A program made the position numbers and the translations under genes. Below, piece after piece: positions 56,007 through 62,447 of a DNA stretch of 64,000 bases (within the stretch, counting starts at the first letter, position 1; each line of letters starts with the position of its first letter). Source of the stretch: JAUVPY01 sp034412795 (GTDB lineage: Bacteria; Chloroflexota; Anaerolineae; 4572-78; NAK82); NCBI GenBank assembly GCA_034412795.1, contig DAOUMD010000283.1:12818-76817 (forward strand). The letters are read 5' to 3'. Below the pieces are notes generated by a model. The model saw only the letters and a program-made list of their open reading frames with translations. It was not told the origin of the DNA and made no database searches.

Positions 56007-56034
56007 ATTATACCACAGAATTACCATTTGTCAA
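56007..56034 (-). promoter_or_regulatory. Phage-type promoter for the structured RNA / leftward operon
   Basis: Minus strand TTGACA (56034-56029), 16 bases, TATAAT (56012-56007), core TCTGTGGTATAAT. Divergent from the late promoter 23 bases away. Confidence 0.88.
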
Positions 56035-56056
56035 ATATGCTAACCGGTCAACAGAT

Positions 56057-56084
56057 TTGACAACCAGCATTTTTGTGGTATAAT
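56057..56084 (+). promoter_or_regulatory. Late rightward promoter
   Basis: TTGACA (56057-56062), 16 bases, TATAAT (56079-56084), core TTGTGGTATAATAG. CTAACCGGTCAAC between the two divergent promoters is operator-like. Confidence 0.88.
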
Positions 56085-56094
56085 AGTGTTCAAG

Positions 56095-56124
56095 ATGCTG
56101 ACCAATCGGTGAGCATTATTTTAT
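56095..56124 (+). terminator. Promoter-proximal hairpin with U-rich tail
   Basis: ATGCTGACC, loop AATC, GGTGAGCAT with one mismatch, then TATTTTATTATAC. It starts within ~8 bases of the predicted transcription start, so it could attenuate the late operon. Confidence 0.55.
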
Positions 56125-56146
56125 TATACTCTGGAGGGTTATACCC

Positions 56147-56518
56147 ATGGAATTTCTAGCAGTCTTGTCTTCACCAACCGTCGTGGCCGGCATCATCTCC
56201 CTGGCCATCATCGCCGTCACCGCCCTGGTCAAGGATCGCCTGGGCGAGACCGAGGCCGAGCGCCTGATGAAGATCGGCCAGTCCAGCATGAGAGTGGCGG
56301 AGATGATCGTTAAGGCCGCCGAGATCGCCGTGGTCGAGGTGGAGAAGAGCCTCAAGGAAAGTGGCACCATGTCCAACGAAGAGCTGAAGCAGGCGGCTGT
56401 GCAGATTACGGCTGACCTGCTGACCGAGTGGGGCCTGGTCGTCAACCGCTCGCTGATCGAGAGCCTGTTCGCGGTCGTCGAAGCCGCCTACCAGCGCATG
56501 AAAGTGGCCGGCGTCTAG
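56147..56518 (+). CDS. Phage holin, LL-H family
   Basis: 123 residues; GGAGGG before the ATG. One N-terminal membrane helix (PTVVAGIISLAIIAVTALV), then a long helical tail with VAEMIVKAAEIAVVEVEKSL, matching the LLH holin layout. It would permeabilise the membrane at lysis. Located at the head of the late genes instead of after the tail genes, which is unusual; no endolysin is adjacent. Confidence 0.8.
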   Translation: MEFLAVLSSPTVVAGIISLAIIAVTALVKDRLGETEAERLMKIGQSSMRVAEMIVKAAEIAVVEVEKSLKESGTMSNEELKQAAVQITADLLTEWGLVVNRSLIESLFAVVEAAYQRMKVAGV

Positions 56519-56868
56519 TGAAACGCGCAACCCGTCTCCGCAAGTCGCGTGAGAACTTCAAGTACGCTCTGTTAGCGCGAGACGGGCGCTGCATGGTTTG
56601 TGGTGCCTACCTCGACGCAGACACCATAAACCCCCATCACATAACAACAAAGGGAGCGGGGGGAGATGACAACCTGGAGAACGGCATCTCCCTGTGTCAC
56701 CAACATCACGTAGACACACACAATGGTCATTACTCCCCCGCCACCCTGCGTTGGATTCTCAAACTGGTTTATGGCTACGAGTACGAGGAGCTAGGCGATG
56801 AGGGATATGCCCAGGCCAAGCAGATTTTCCAGGCACTACACCAGCCGGCCACCGTCAACCTCTGGTGA
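56518..56868 (+). CDS. HNH endonuclease
   Basis: 116 residues from GTG 56518 (overlaps the holin stop by one base). CMVCGAYLD, INPHHITTKGAGG, NLENGISLCHQHHVDTHNG give the zinc Cys pairs and HH...N...H of the HNH fold. Placed beside terminase, it probably assists DNA packaging, as in many cos phages. Confidence 0.9.
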   Translation: MKRATRLRKSRENFKYALLARDGRCMVCGAYLDADTINPHHITTKGAGGDDNLENGISLCHQHHVDTHNGHYSPATLRWILKLVYGYEYEELGDEGYAQAKQIFQALHQPATVNLW

Positions 56869-57259
56869 GACCGAACAAGAGAAGATGCATCGTTTGCTGA
56901 AGCTGATCGGCTTTGACCACGGCTGGCAGATGGCCTCCGGCTTTGACCCCCACGATGATTCTTTACGCACCCAGCGGGTGGCTTTCGAGATGGAAGTGGA
57001 CGGGGAGCGGGTGGTCTGTACCAAGCAGTACAACATCCTGGATGCTGCCCGTGATCCGGGCAAGTACCTGGCCGACCTGGGCGCCCAGATGCGGCGCGAG
57101 GTAGCGTGGGAAGTGCTGCTGGCCGCCCGGCCCGAGCGAGACTACATCCGGCAGGCCATCGCGATGTACGAGCCGGGCGTGCCCTTCTGGCACGCCAGCA
57201 GGCGCGCCTGCTGGCGCACCTACTTGAAGTGGTTGGTCCGTTCCTACGTGAGAACATGA
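56798..57259 (+). CDS. Phage protein upstream of terminase (possible small subunit)
   Basis: 153 residues from ATG 56798, which has GAGGAG seven bases upstream but overlaps the HNH gene by 71 bases; ATG 56885 is the alternative (124 residues). No HTH typical of small terminases is obvious. Its TGA overlaps the terminase ATG. Position suggests terminase small subunit; unproven. Confidence 0.6.
   Translation: MRDMPRPSRFSRHYTSRPPSTSGETEQEKMHRLLKLIGFDHGWQMASGFDPHDDSLRTQRVAFEMEVDGERVVCTKQYNILDAARDPGKYLADLGAQMRREVAWEVLLAARPERDYIRQAIAMYEPGVPFWHASRRACWRTYLKWLVRSYVRT
57240..57255. promoter_or_regulatory. Dispersed palindrome GTTCYNACGTNRGAAC, copy 8
   Basis: GTTCCTACGTGAGAAC ends exactly one base before the terminase ATG at 57256. 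Confidence 0.8.
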
Positions 57260-58785
57260 TCCTGACTTCCGATGACCGGCTGATGTTCGCCCTGGCTCTC
57301 CAGGGCGGATACCTGCAATTCACCCGCTACTACTTCGACTGGGAGCCGCTGCCCAACCAGTTCGTCGATCACTACGCGCCCCAGCCCAACGTGATCCATC
57401 TGGGCGGGGTGGGGTCGGGTAAGACCCAGGGCCGGGCCATGTCATTCTTGACCAACGCCCTGACCATCCCCCACTACCTGGGATTGAACACCTCCGTGTC
57501 GAGTTTCCAGGCCAAGCTGCTCTTCGACAAGCTCATGCCCTACGTGCAGCATCCCAGGGTGGAGCGTTTCATCAAGGACGTTCGCACCCGCCCCTACCCG
57601 GTCATCGAGACCCATTTCGAGTCGAAGATCGCGTGTATGACGGCTGGGTTTCAGGCCACCCTGATCCGTGGATCGGAGTGGGATGAGATCAACGGTGACG
57701 AGTTCGGCTACGAACGCTACGAGGAGACCATGTTCGCGCTGCGTGGCCGGCTGAGAGGCAAACGACCGGACGGCACCTACCGCAAGGCGCAGCTCAGGGT
57801 CACCACCACGCCCACCGAGGTGGAGTGGTTGAGACGCTGGTGGGATCGGGGAGATAAGAAGTCGGGCGTCGAGGACCTGGACCCGAAGCGTTATCTTTCT
57901 CTCAGGTCCACGCTCTTTGACAACATCCACATCCCGCCCTGGCAGCGGGACGAGATCATGGCCGGCTACACCGAGGAGATGGTGCAGCAGGAGATTTTGG
58001 CTCTTTTCCCGGAGTGGGGCAACACCGAAATCCCGCTCAAGTTCATCGACGCCTGCGAGGACCTGTGGCTCAACCATCGCATGGAGGAGATGGTCAACCC
58101 CATCATCCAGAACGAGCATGGGGAGGACGTAGCCGGGACACCTGTGCCCGGCGCGGCTGCGCTGGAACTGCCCAGAGTGGGTACAACCCGCTGGGAGATG
58201 CCCTACGATGGCACCCGCGTGTACCTCCTGGCCAGCGACCCCGGTACTGCGTCTCCGCCGAAGCGCAATTCGGGCGTGGTGCTGGTCTTCGACGTGACCG
58301 AGAAGCCCTACGAGTTGGCCTATTTCCATTGGGTGAGCGGCAACGGCTCCTACACGCCCTGGTTTAACTCGTTTCGGTACGCCATCGACAAGTACAAACC
58401 CCTGCTGAGGGGGATCGACGCCACGGGGCCTCAGAAGGCGATTGACGAGCTGGTGTTCGAGAGAGAAGGAATTCCCGTCGATTCGGTCAACTTCGCGAGC
58501 GACAAGACGGGTATGCTCAACGCCCTGAAGCTCCTGTTCCAGAACCACGAATTACGTTTCCCTTACATCAAAGGGTTACGCCACCAGTTGAGGACCTACA
58601 CGATCCCGGACAAAGACCTGGTGCAGGATATAGTCTCGGCTATGATGGTGTTTGCTTACCTGACTCGTTATCTGCCGAACACGCTACCTTCCCAGGCGAG
58701 GAGTCACCCGGTCAAAACGCACGCCATGAACCATCGGGCGTTGCGCAGCCGGCGCTTTAATAACCGCACACATAGGAGGCACTAA
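57256..58785 (+). CDS. terL: Terminase large subunit
   Basis: 509 residues from ATG 57256. ATPase: Walker A HLGGVGSGKTQG (about 48-59), Walker B-like WDEINGDEFG, coupling motif VTTTPTE. Nuclease: LASDPGT, GIDATG and a C-terminal D (DLVQDIVSAM) for metal binding. It packages DNA into proheads through the portal encoded downstream. The open frame upstream of 57256 is a shadow of the preceding gene. Confidence 0.92.
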   Translation: MILTSDDRLMFALALQGGYLQFTRYYFDWEPLPNQFVDHYAPQPNVIHLGGVGSGKTQGRAMSFLTNALTIPHYLGLNTSVSSFQAKLLFDKLMPYVQHPRVERFIKDVRTRPYPVIETHFESKIACMTAGFQATLIRGSEWDEINGDEFGYERYEETMFALRGRLRGKRPDGTYRKAQLRVTTTPTEVEWLRRWWDRGDKKSGVEDLDPKRYLSLRSTLFDNIHIPPWQRDEIMAGYTEEMVQQEILALFPEWGNTEIPLKFIDACEDLWLNHRMEEMVNPIIQNEHGEDVAGTPVPGAAALELPRVGTTRWEMPYDGTRVYLLASDPGTASPPKRNSGVVLVFDVTEKPYELAYFHWVSGNGSYTPWFNSFRYAIDKYKPLLRGIDATGPQKAIDELVFEREGIPVDSVNFASDKTGMLNALKLLFQNHELRFPYIKGLRHQLRTYTIPDKDLVQDIVSAMMVFAYLTRYLPNTLPSQARSHPVKTHAMNHRALRSRRFNNRTHRRH

Positions 58786-58964
58786 TGTCGTTAATACTTT
58801 GGCTTTTGGAACCGGTGACCAGGCACCGCATGGCGGACGTTCGTAATGTGCTGGGCGATCTGCGTTCAGGCAGCGAAGTGGCCTGGGCGGTGGCGGAATC
58901 GTTGGAGCGGTTGCTGGCCACGCTGGAGTTGGTGCTGGCAGTGCGAGACAAGTTCAAGCGATGA
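58785..58964 (+). CDS. 59-residue late phage protein
   Basis: TAATG overlap with the terminase stop and AGGAGG upstream make this start secure. Helical throughout (WLLEPVTRHRMADVRNVLGD, ESLERLLATLELVLAV). Function unknown. Confidence 0.7.
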   Translation: MSLILWLLEPVTRHRMADVRNVLGDLRSGSEVAWAVAESLERLLATLELVLAVRDKFKR

Positions 58965-58973
58965 GCGGTTGCA

Positions 58974-59084
58974 GTGATTGATGGAACGGAGTATTATAGT
59001 GAGGGCGAGACTGCCGTGACGGCTCTCCGGCGTGCTCTCGCGAAGGTGGGTGTCGATGTTGAAGCGGATCTGGCGTCGGGTTAA
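58974..59084 (+). CDS. Possible 36-residue late protein
   Basis: GTG start, reads VIDGTEYYSEGETAVTALRR and stops at 59084. No good ribosome binding site; overlaps the next short frame. Weakly supported. Confidence 0.3.
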   Translation: MIDGTEYYSEGETAVTALRRALAKVGVDVEADLASG

Positions 59085-59184
59085 ATCGGCTCTGCACACC
59101 ATTCGCCACGGCGGACCGAAGCGGGTGTCAATCCCGATACGGCAGGAAAGACGAGCCCGGCGCTGGATCAGGGGCCGGCGTTAG
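59056..59184 (+). CDS. 42-residue highly basic protein
   Basis: ATG 59056 with GGTGGG upstream. MLKRIWRRVKSALHTIRHGG begins a chain with about 17 Arg/Lys, similar in character to the 24-residue peptide in the replication operon. Its end (GGCCGGCGTTAG) also reads like the right end of an attC or insertion site for the cassettes that follow. Confidence 0.5.
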   Translation: MLKRIWRRVKSALHTIRHGGPKRVSIPIRQERRARRWIRGRR

Positions 59185-59346
59185 GATTACATCGCGGCGC
59201 ACGAGAGCCTGTTTGACGAAGGGTAAAGAAGAGCGTCTGATCAACCGCCATTTTGGGATTCATATGGACAGGTATCCATATAGTAATTGGCTAGCTGTTT
59301 CGCTGAAAATGTTACAAAAGCCCAAAATGGAAACAGGAGGGGAAAA

Positions 59347-59985
59347 TTGGACACTCAAAAAAACTCTGGTACTAGCGAAGAAGGATTAGATTTTATGCTA
59401 GCAGAGTATACAACACTGCGTGAACTTAGAATAAGTCTGAACTCATTAGGAGAGAGTCGGGTCAATTTCTTTCTAGCCACTATTTCAGGCGCAATAGTTG
59501 GCCTAGCCTTGATAAATCAATTATCAGGTTTTGTGGAATTGGTTTATTTTATCAACGGGGCGGTCTTTGTCGGACTTATTTTGTTCGGTTGGATTACATT
59601 CGCCCGTATGGTAGAACGGACTGTAAAAATTGCATTCTACAGGGATAGGATGGATCAAATTAGAAGTTACTTCGCTGAAGAATATCCAAAAATCAAACCT
59701 TATCTTTGGCTACGCCGTACGGCTGAGAAACCTGTATCAACAATTCCAGTGTTTAACATAAAAGCGAAAAGATTTGGTTTGACAGGTTTAGCTCCAATGG
59801 TAGCTGTTGTCAATAGCATCATTATAACCGTAGGAGTCGTTATTTTAACGAGTGTGCTACTCTTCTTGCCTATTGGATGGTCTTTGTTAATTGGTACGAC
59901 AGTGTTTTTCTTGGTAGTACTTGGTCATTATAGTTATCTTGTGAATCGTTACAGACAAGGACGCGAAGATATGGGGACGATTTAA
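59347..59985 (+). CDS. Four-helix membrane protein in a gene cassette
   Basis: 212 residues from TTG 59347 (AGGAGG six bases upstream); an in-frame ATG at 59287 lacks a site. Two hairpins of membrane helices (FFLATISGAIVGLALINQL, VELVYFINGAVFVGLILFGW; later VVNSIIITVGVVILTSVLLF and another). Layout recalls SLATT-like or 2TM effector proteins, but no signature is certain. AT-rich; followed by an attC-like site. Confidence 0.68.
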   Translation: MDTQKNSGTSEEGLDFMLAEYTTLRELRISLNSLGESRVNFFLATISGAIVGLALINQLSGFVELVYFINGAVFVGLILFGWITFARMVERTVKIAFYRDRMDQIRSYFAEEYPKIKPYLWLRRTAEKPVSTIPVFNIKAKRFGLTGLAPMVAVVNSIIITVGVVILTSVLLFLPIGWSLLIGTTVFFLVVLGHYSYLVNRYRQGREDMGTI

Positions 59986-59997
59986 ATTTCAAAACAC

Positions 59998-60117
59998 TGC
60001 TAATACGGCATGGTTCCGACCCCAAGTGCCGCGCTTTAGCTTGCGTGTAGCCTTGCGTGGGTGAGTTGGTGTTAGTAGTTTGGTTCGGGGCGGGCGGCAC
60101 ATGCCGAGGCGTTATGC
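59998..60117 (+). repeat. attC-like recombination site 1
   Basis: Left TGCTAATACGGCATG and right CATGCCGAGGCGTTATGC are inverted, with the unpaired extra bases and GTTRRRY-type end expected of integron attC sites. It shares TGCGTGGGTSAGTTGG with the second site. It lies 13 bases after a plus-strand gene, as in a cassette. Confidence 0.62.
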
Positions 60118-60190
60118 GGCATATAGAAATTGAGAGTTATCTTGAGATCAAATATGGCTAAATTCACAATCTTGAGGGTATTTGTTACAG

Positions 60191-61066
60191 ATGAATGTAC
60201 CTAATCTGCCGATAAGCGTTCTGAATCTGCATGCAGAGCGACCACCAAGACGCCAGTTGGAGGTATCTTGTCGTATCACCAACCCTGCCTCTTTTGATAT
60301 TTGTATTCTTGATGCATGGGCTAAAGTAGAGACACTTAATGGTTTGAAGCTAGCTGAGGGAAAGATATTCCAGTCAATGCACAAGAGAATCGATCCAGCA
60401 ATTATTCCGTCTGGGAAGGATGGCTTAGGAGCTATCCATATCGATTTGCCAACGCAAGTTTTACACCATATTGAAGAACGAAGAGCAGGTGGCGATGTCA
60501 AACTGCTACTTTCCTCTAGGGTCCTCGTTTCCGAGGTATTGGTAGTGAATGACATAAAAGCGTTGGGAGTACCGTTTGAGACACAATTTGGAAACGATGG
60601 ATCTGGTCGCTTTGAGTACTTAATTCCCCAATCTGAGTGGATAAAATTGCTTAAGGGTCTAGCTTGGTCAGAACTCGAAATATTGGAGATTCCATCAAGT
60701 AGATTCCGTTCTATTCCTCCACTGGATCGGGCTCTGAAGCGATTTGAGGATGCTCAAGAGTGCTACAGAAATGGGAATTGGGAAGAAGTAATGTTGAATT
60801 GTCGGAAAGCTTTTGAAGCGATAGTTCAAGACGCTAGTGGCGAAAGCGGTATGGGTAAAGCTCATCAAGTGTTCGTATCAATAATCGGTGAGGGTGATAA
60901 GGCTGATCGCTTCGACAAATTGGCAAAATCGCTTGGTGATTTCTTACATCTTGGGCGACATGAGAATCTGCCTCCCCTTTCGATCAAACGTGCGGATTCC
61001 GAATTGGCACTTCATTTGACTGGTGCGATGCTCGGCTACCTGGGGCAACAAGAGGGAAACAATTAA
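60191..61066 (+). CDS. Cassette protein with AbiJ-like C-terminal helical domain
   Basis: 291 residues from ATG 60191 (a TTG three codons earlier is in frame). The N-terminal half is beta-rich (LEVSCRITNPASFDICILDA). The C-terminal ~110 residues (RFEDAQECYRNGNWEEVMLN, CRKAFEAIVQDASGE, LGDFLHLGRHE) resemble the helical domain found in AbiJ/HEPN-like abortive infection proteins. A defence role is inferred. AT-rich; followed by an attC-like site. Confidence 0.62.
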   Translation: MNVPNLPISVLNLHAERPPRRQLEVSCRITNPASFDICILDAWAKVETLNGLKLAEGKIFQSMHKRIDPAIIPSGKDGLGAIHIDLPTQVLHHIEERRAGGDVKLLLSSRVLVSEVLVVNDIKALGVPFETQFGNDGSGRFEYLIPQSEWIKLLKGLAWSELEILEIPSSRFRSIPPLDRALKRFEDAQECYRNGNWEEVMLNCRKAFEAIVQDASGESGMGKAHQVFVSIIGEGDKADRFDKLAKSLGDFLHLGRHENLPPLSIKRADSELALHLTGAMLGYLGQQEGNN

Positions 61067-61107
61067 GATAACCATATTGTAAAAGGGTGTCTTAAATACT
61101 CCGGGCT

Positions 61108-61231
61108 GCATAACAACGGCATTAGCCTGATGCCAAGAGCAAGGCTGGTTATTGGGTGTTTGTTTGCGTGGGTCAGTTGGTTTTAGTTCGGAGGAGTCGC
61201 CTTGCGCGCAGGTTATGCCGAGGCGTTAGCC
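61108..61231 (+). repeat. attC-like recombination site 2
   Basis: Left GCATAACAACGGCAT and right ATGCCGAGGCGTTAGCC form the R and L boxes (TAAC..CGGCAT / ATGCCG..GTTA) with a four-base asymmetry; 124 bases in total. It follows the second cassette gene. Confidence 0.68.
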
Positions 61232-61301
61232 CACCCCAATTCCACCATCTACAATCGCCCCTCTCACTATCATTCAAGAGTTATGACCCAGCAGTAAAAC
61301 A

Positions 61302-61375
61302 AACCGGCTGGCTTCCCCTTTTTTGCCAGCCGGTGATTCTATAATTGGTTGGTCTGTTTACTTCCCAACCGGTTG
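61302..61375. promoter_or_regulatory. Hairpin and CCAACCGGTTGG operator-like sequences
   Basis: ACCGGCTGGC...GCCAGCCGGT is a perfect 10-bp stem with a loop containing six T. TATAAT at 61337-61342 and a palindrome CCAACCGGTTGG follow. It sits 5' of the late genes that resume after the cassettes and may carry a regulated promoter; the -35 is poor. Confidence 0.45.
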
Positions 61376-61402
61376 GCAAACATTTACTACGAGGAGAAAA
61401 CC

Positions 61403-61738
61403 ATGTCTGACGAATTGATCCCTGAAGTTGTTGAAGAAGCCGTTGAGGCCGCCGAGAGAAAACCCAAACCTCGGCGCAAGAAAGAAGAACTGATCGTCGT
61501 CGAGCACGACGGCCTGGGCGAAGAATCTCCGTTGTACAAGTGCCTGGATGAGGCCGCCAAGAACCTGGCCAGGGATGGAACGCTGATCGTGAGCGTGCCA
61601 AAAGAACTGGCCGGCGATGTGTTATCTTCCTGGTTGCTGGCGCACGGGTTCGAGCTGACATCTCTGAATGTCCTGACCAACCCGCACATCAAAGAGCGGC
61701 GTGGCCGGTCGGGCTGGATATGTCGCCCGAGGAGCTAA
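61403..61738 (+). CDS. Phage protein of unknown function
   Basis: 111 residues from ATG 61403 (GAGGAG upstream). Acidic start, basic middle (ERKPKPRRKKEELIV), then an alpha-beta unit (GTLIVSVPKELAGDVLSSWL). No family recognised. Confidence 0.7.
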   Translation: MSDELIPEVVEEAVEAAERKPKPRRKKEELIVVEHDGLGEESPLYKCLDEAAKNLARDGTLIVSVPKELAGDVLSSWLLAHGFELTSLNVLTNPHIKERRGRSGWICRPRS

Positions 61739-61983
61739 AAGCCCTCAACGAGAAATATCCCACCTGCTCTACCTGCAAGTTCCGTGGGGTTCGCACCCAC
61801 CAGGTCACCAAAAAGAAGATGGCCGAGACGACGTGGTGCGAACTCCACAACCGCCCGGTTGAGTACGAATATTTCACCGGGCCGAAGGGCAAGAAGTGGG
61901 TGGCCACCGACGTCCCCTGTGGTGAGTACGAGTACGAATACCGTCCCACCACTTTATTTTTGCCTGATCGGTCAATACACTAA
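61720..61983 (+). CDS. Small cysteine-containing phage protein
   Basis: 87 residues; its ATG lies in the end of the previous gene. CSTCKFRGV and WCELH suggest a zinc site. No family recognised. Confidence 0.65.
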   Translation: MSPEELKALNEKYPTCSTCKFRGVRTHQVTKKKMAETTWCELHNRPVEYEYFTGPKGKKWVATDVPCGEYEYEYRPTTLFLPDRSIH

Positions 61984-62000
61984 CCATGCGGTCAGAGTAC

Positions 62001-62029
62001 TTGACAAACGATAAAAAGTGTGGTATACT
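62001..62029 (+). promoter_or_regulatory. Phage-type promoter before the coiled-coil gene
   Basis: TTGACA (62001-62006), 17 bases, TATACT (62024-62029), core AGTGTGGTATACT. Confidence 0.88.
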
Positions 62030-62042
62030 GGTCTAGAACAAG

Positions 62043-62075
62043 CGTTCTGGAGGCGGGAGTCTCCAGAACGTTTTT
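62043..62075 (+). terminator. Intrinsic terminator directly after a promoter
   Basis: CGTTCTGGAG, 8-base loop, CTCCAGAACG, then TTTTT. It begins about 6 bases after the predicted transcription start, so most transcripts would be ~40-nt RNAs unless termination is overcome. Confidence 0.88.
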
Positions 62076-62093
62076 GCATGGAAAGGCAGCCGT

Positions 62094-62447
62094 ATGGCCG
62101 ATCATCAGGTTAATTCAATATGTGAGGACCGATTCGAGAGACTGGATGACCGGCAAGGTGAAGTGGGCCGTACTCTCCAGGAGCACGGCCAGACGTTGTC
62201 CGAACACAGCCAAACCCTGGAGCACCATGGTCGCCAGTTGGCCAGGCTCGAAGAGGAGTTGGGCCGGCAGGGTGATCTGCTATCACAAAACCAGTCTACG
62301 TTGGCCGTTTTAGCGACCAAGATCACGTCGGTGGAGGCTGAACTCTTACGCCTGAATGGATGGCAGATGAAGCTGATCTTCTTGTTGGTCATCGCCCTGG
62401 CCGCTATTGCCGGCGTCACCAAGCTGTCTGACATCGGGGTGTTTTGA
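62094..62447 (+). CDS. Coiled-coil protein with C-terminal membrane anchor (XhlA-like)
   Basis: 117 residues. Heptads dominate residues 10-75 (RTLQEHGQTLSEHSQTLEHH); one membrane helix near the end (KLIFLLVIALAAIAGV). This matches the layout of XhlA-type phage lysis accessory proteins. Its TGA overlaps the portal ATG. Confidence 0.62.
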   Translation: MADHQVNSICEDRFERLDDRQGEVGRTLQEHGQTLSEHSQTLEHHGRQLARLEEELGRQGDLLSQNQSTLAVLATKITSVEAELLRLNGWQMKLIFLLVIALAAIAGVTKLSDIGVF

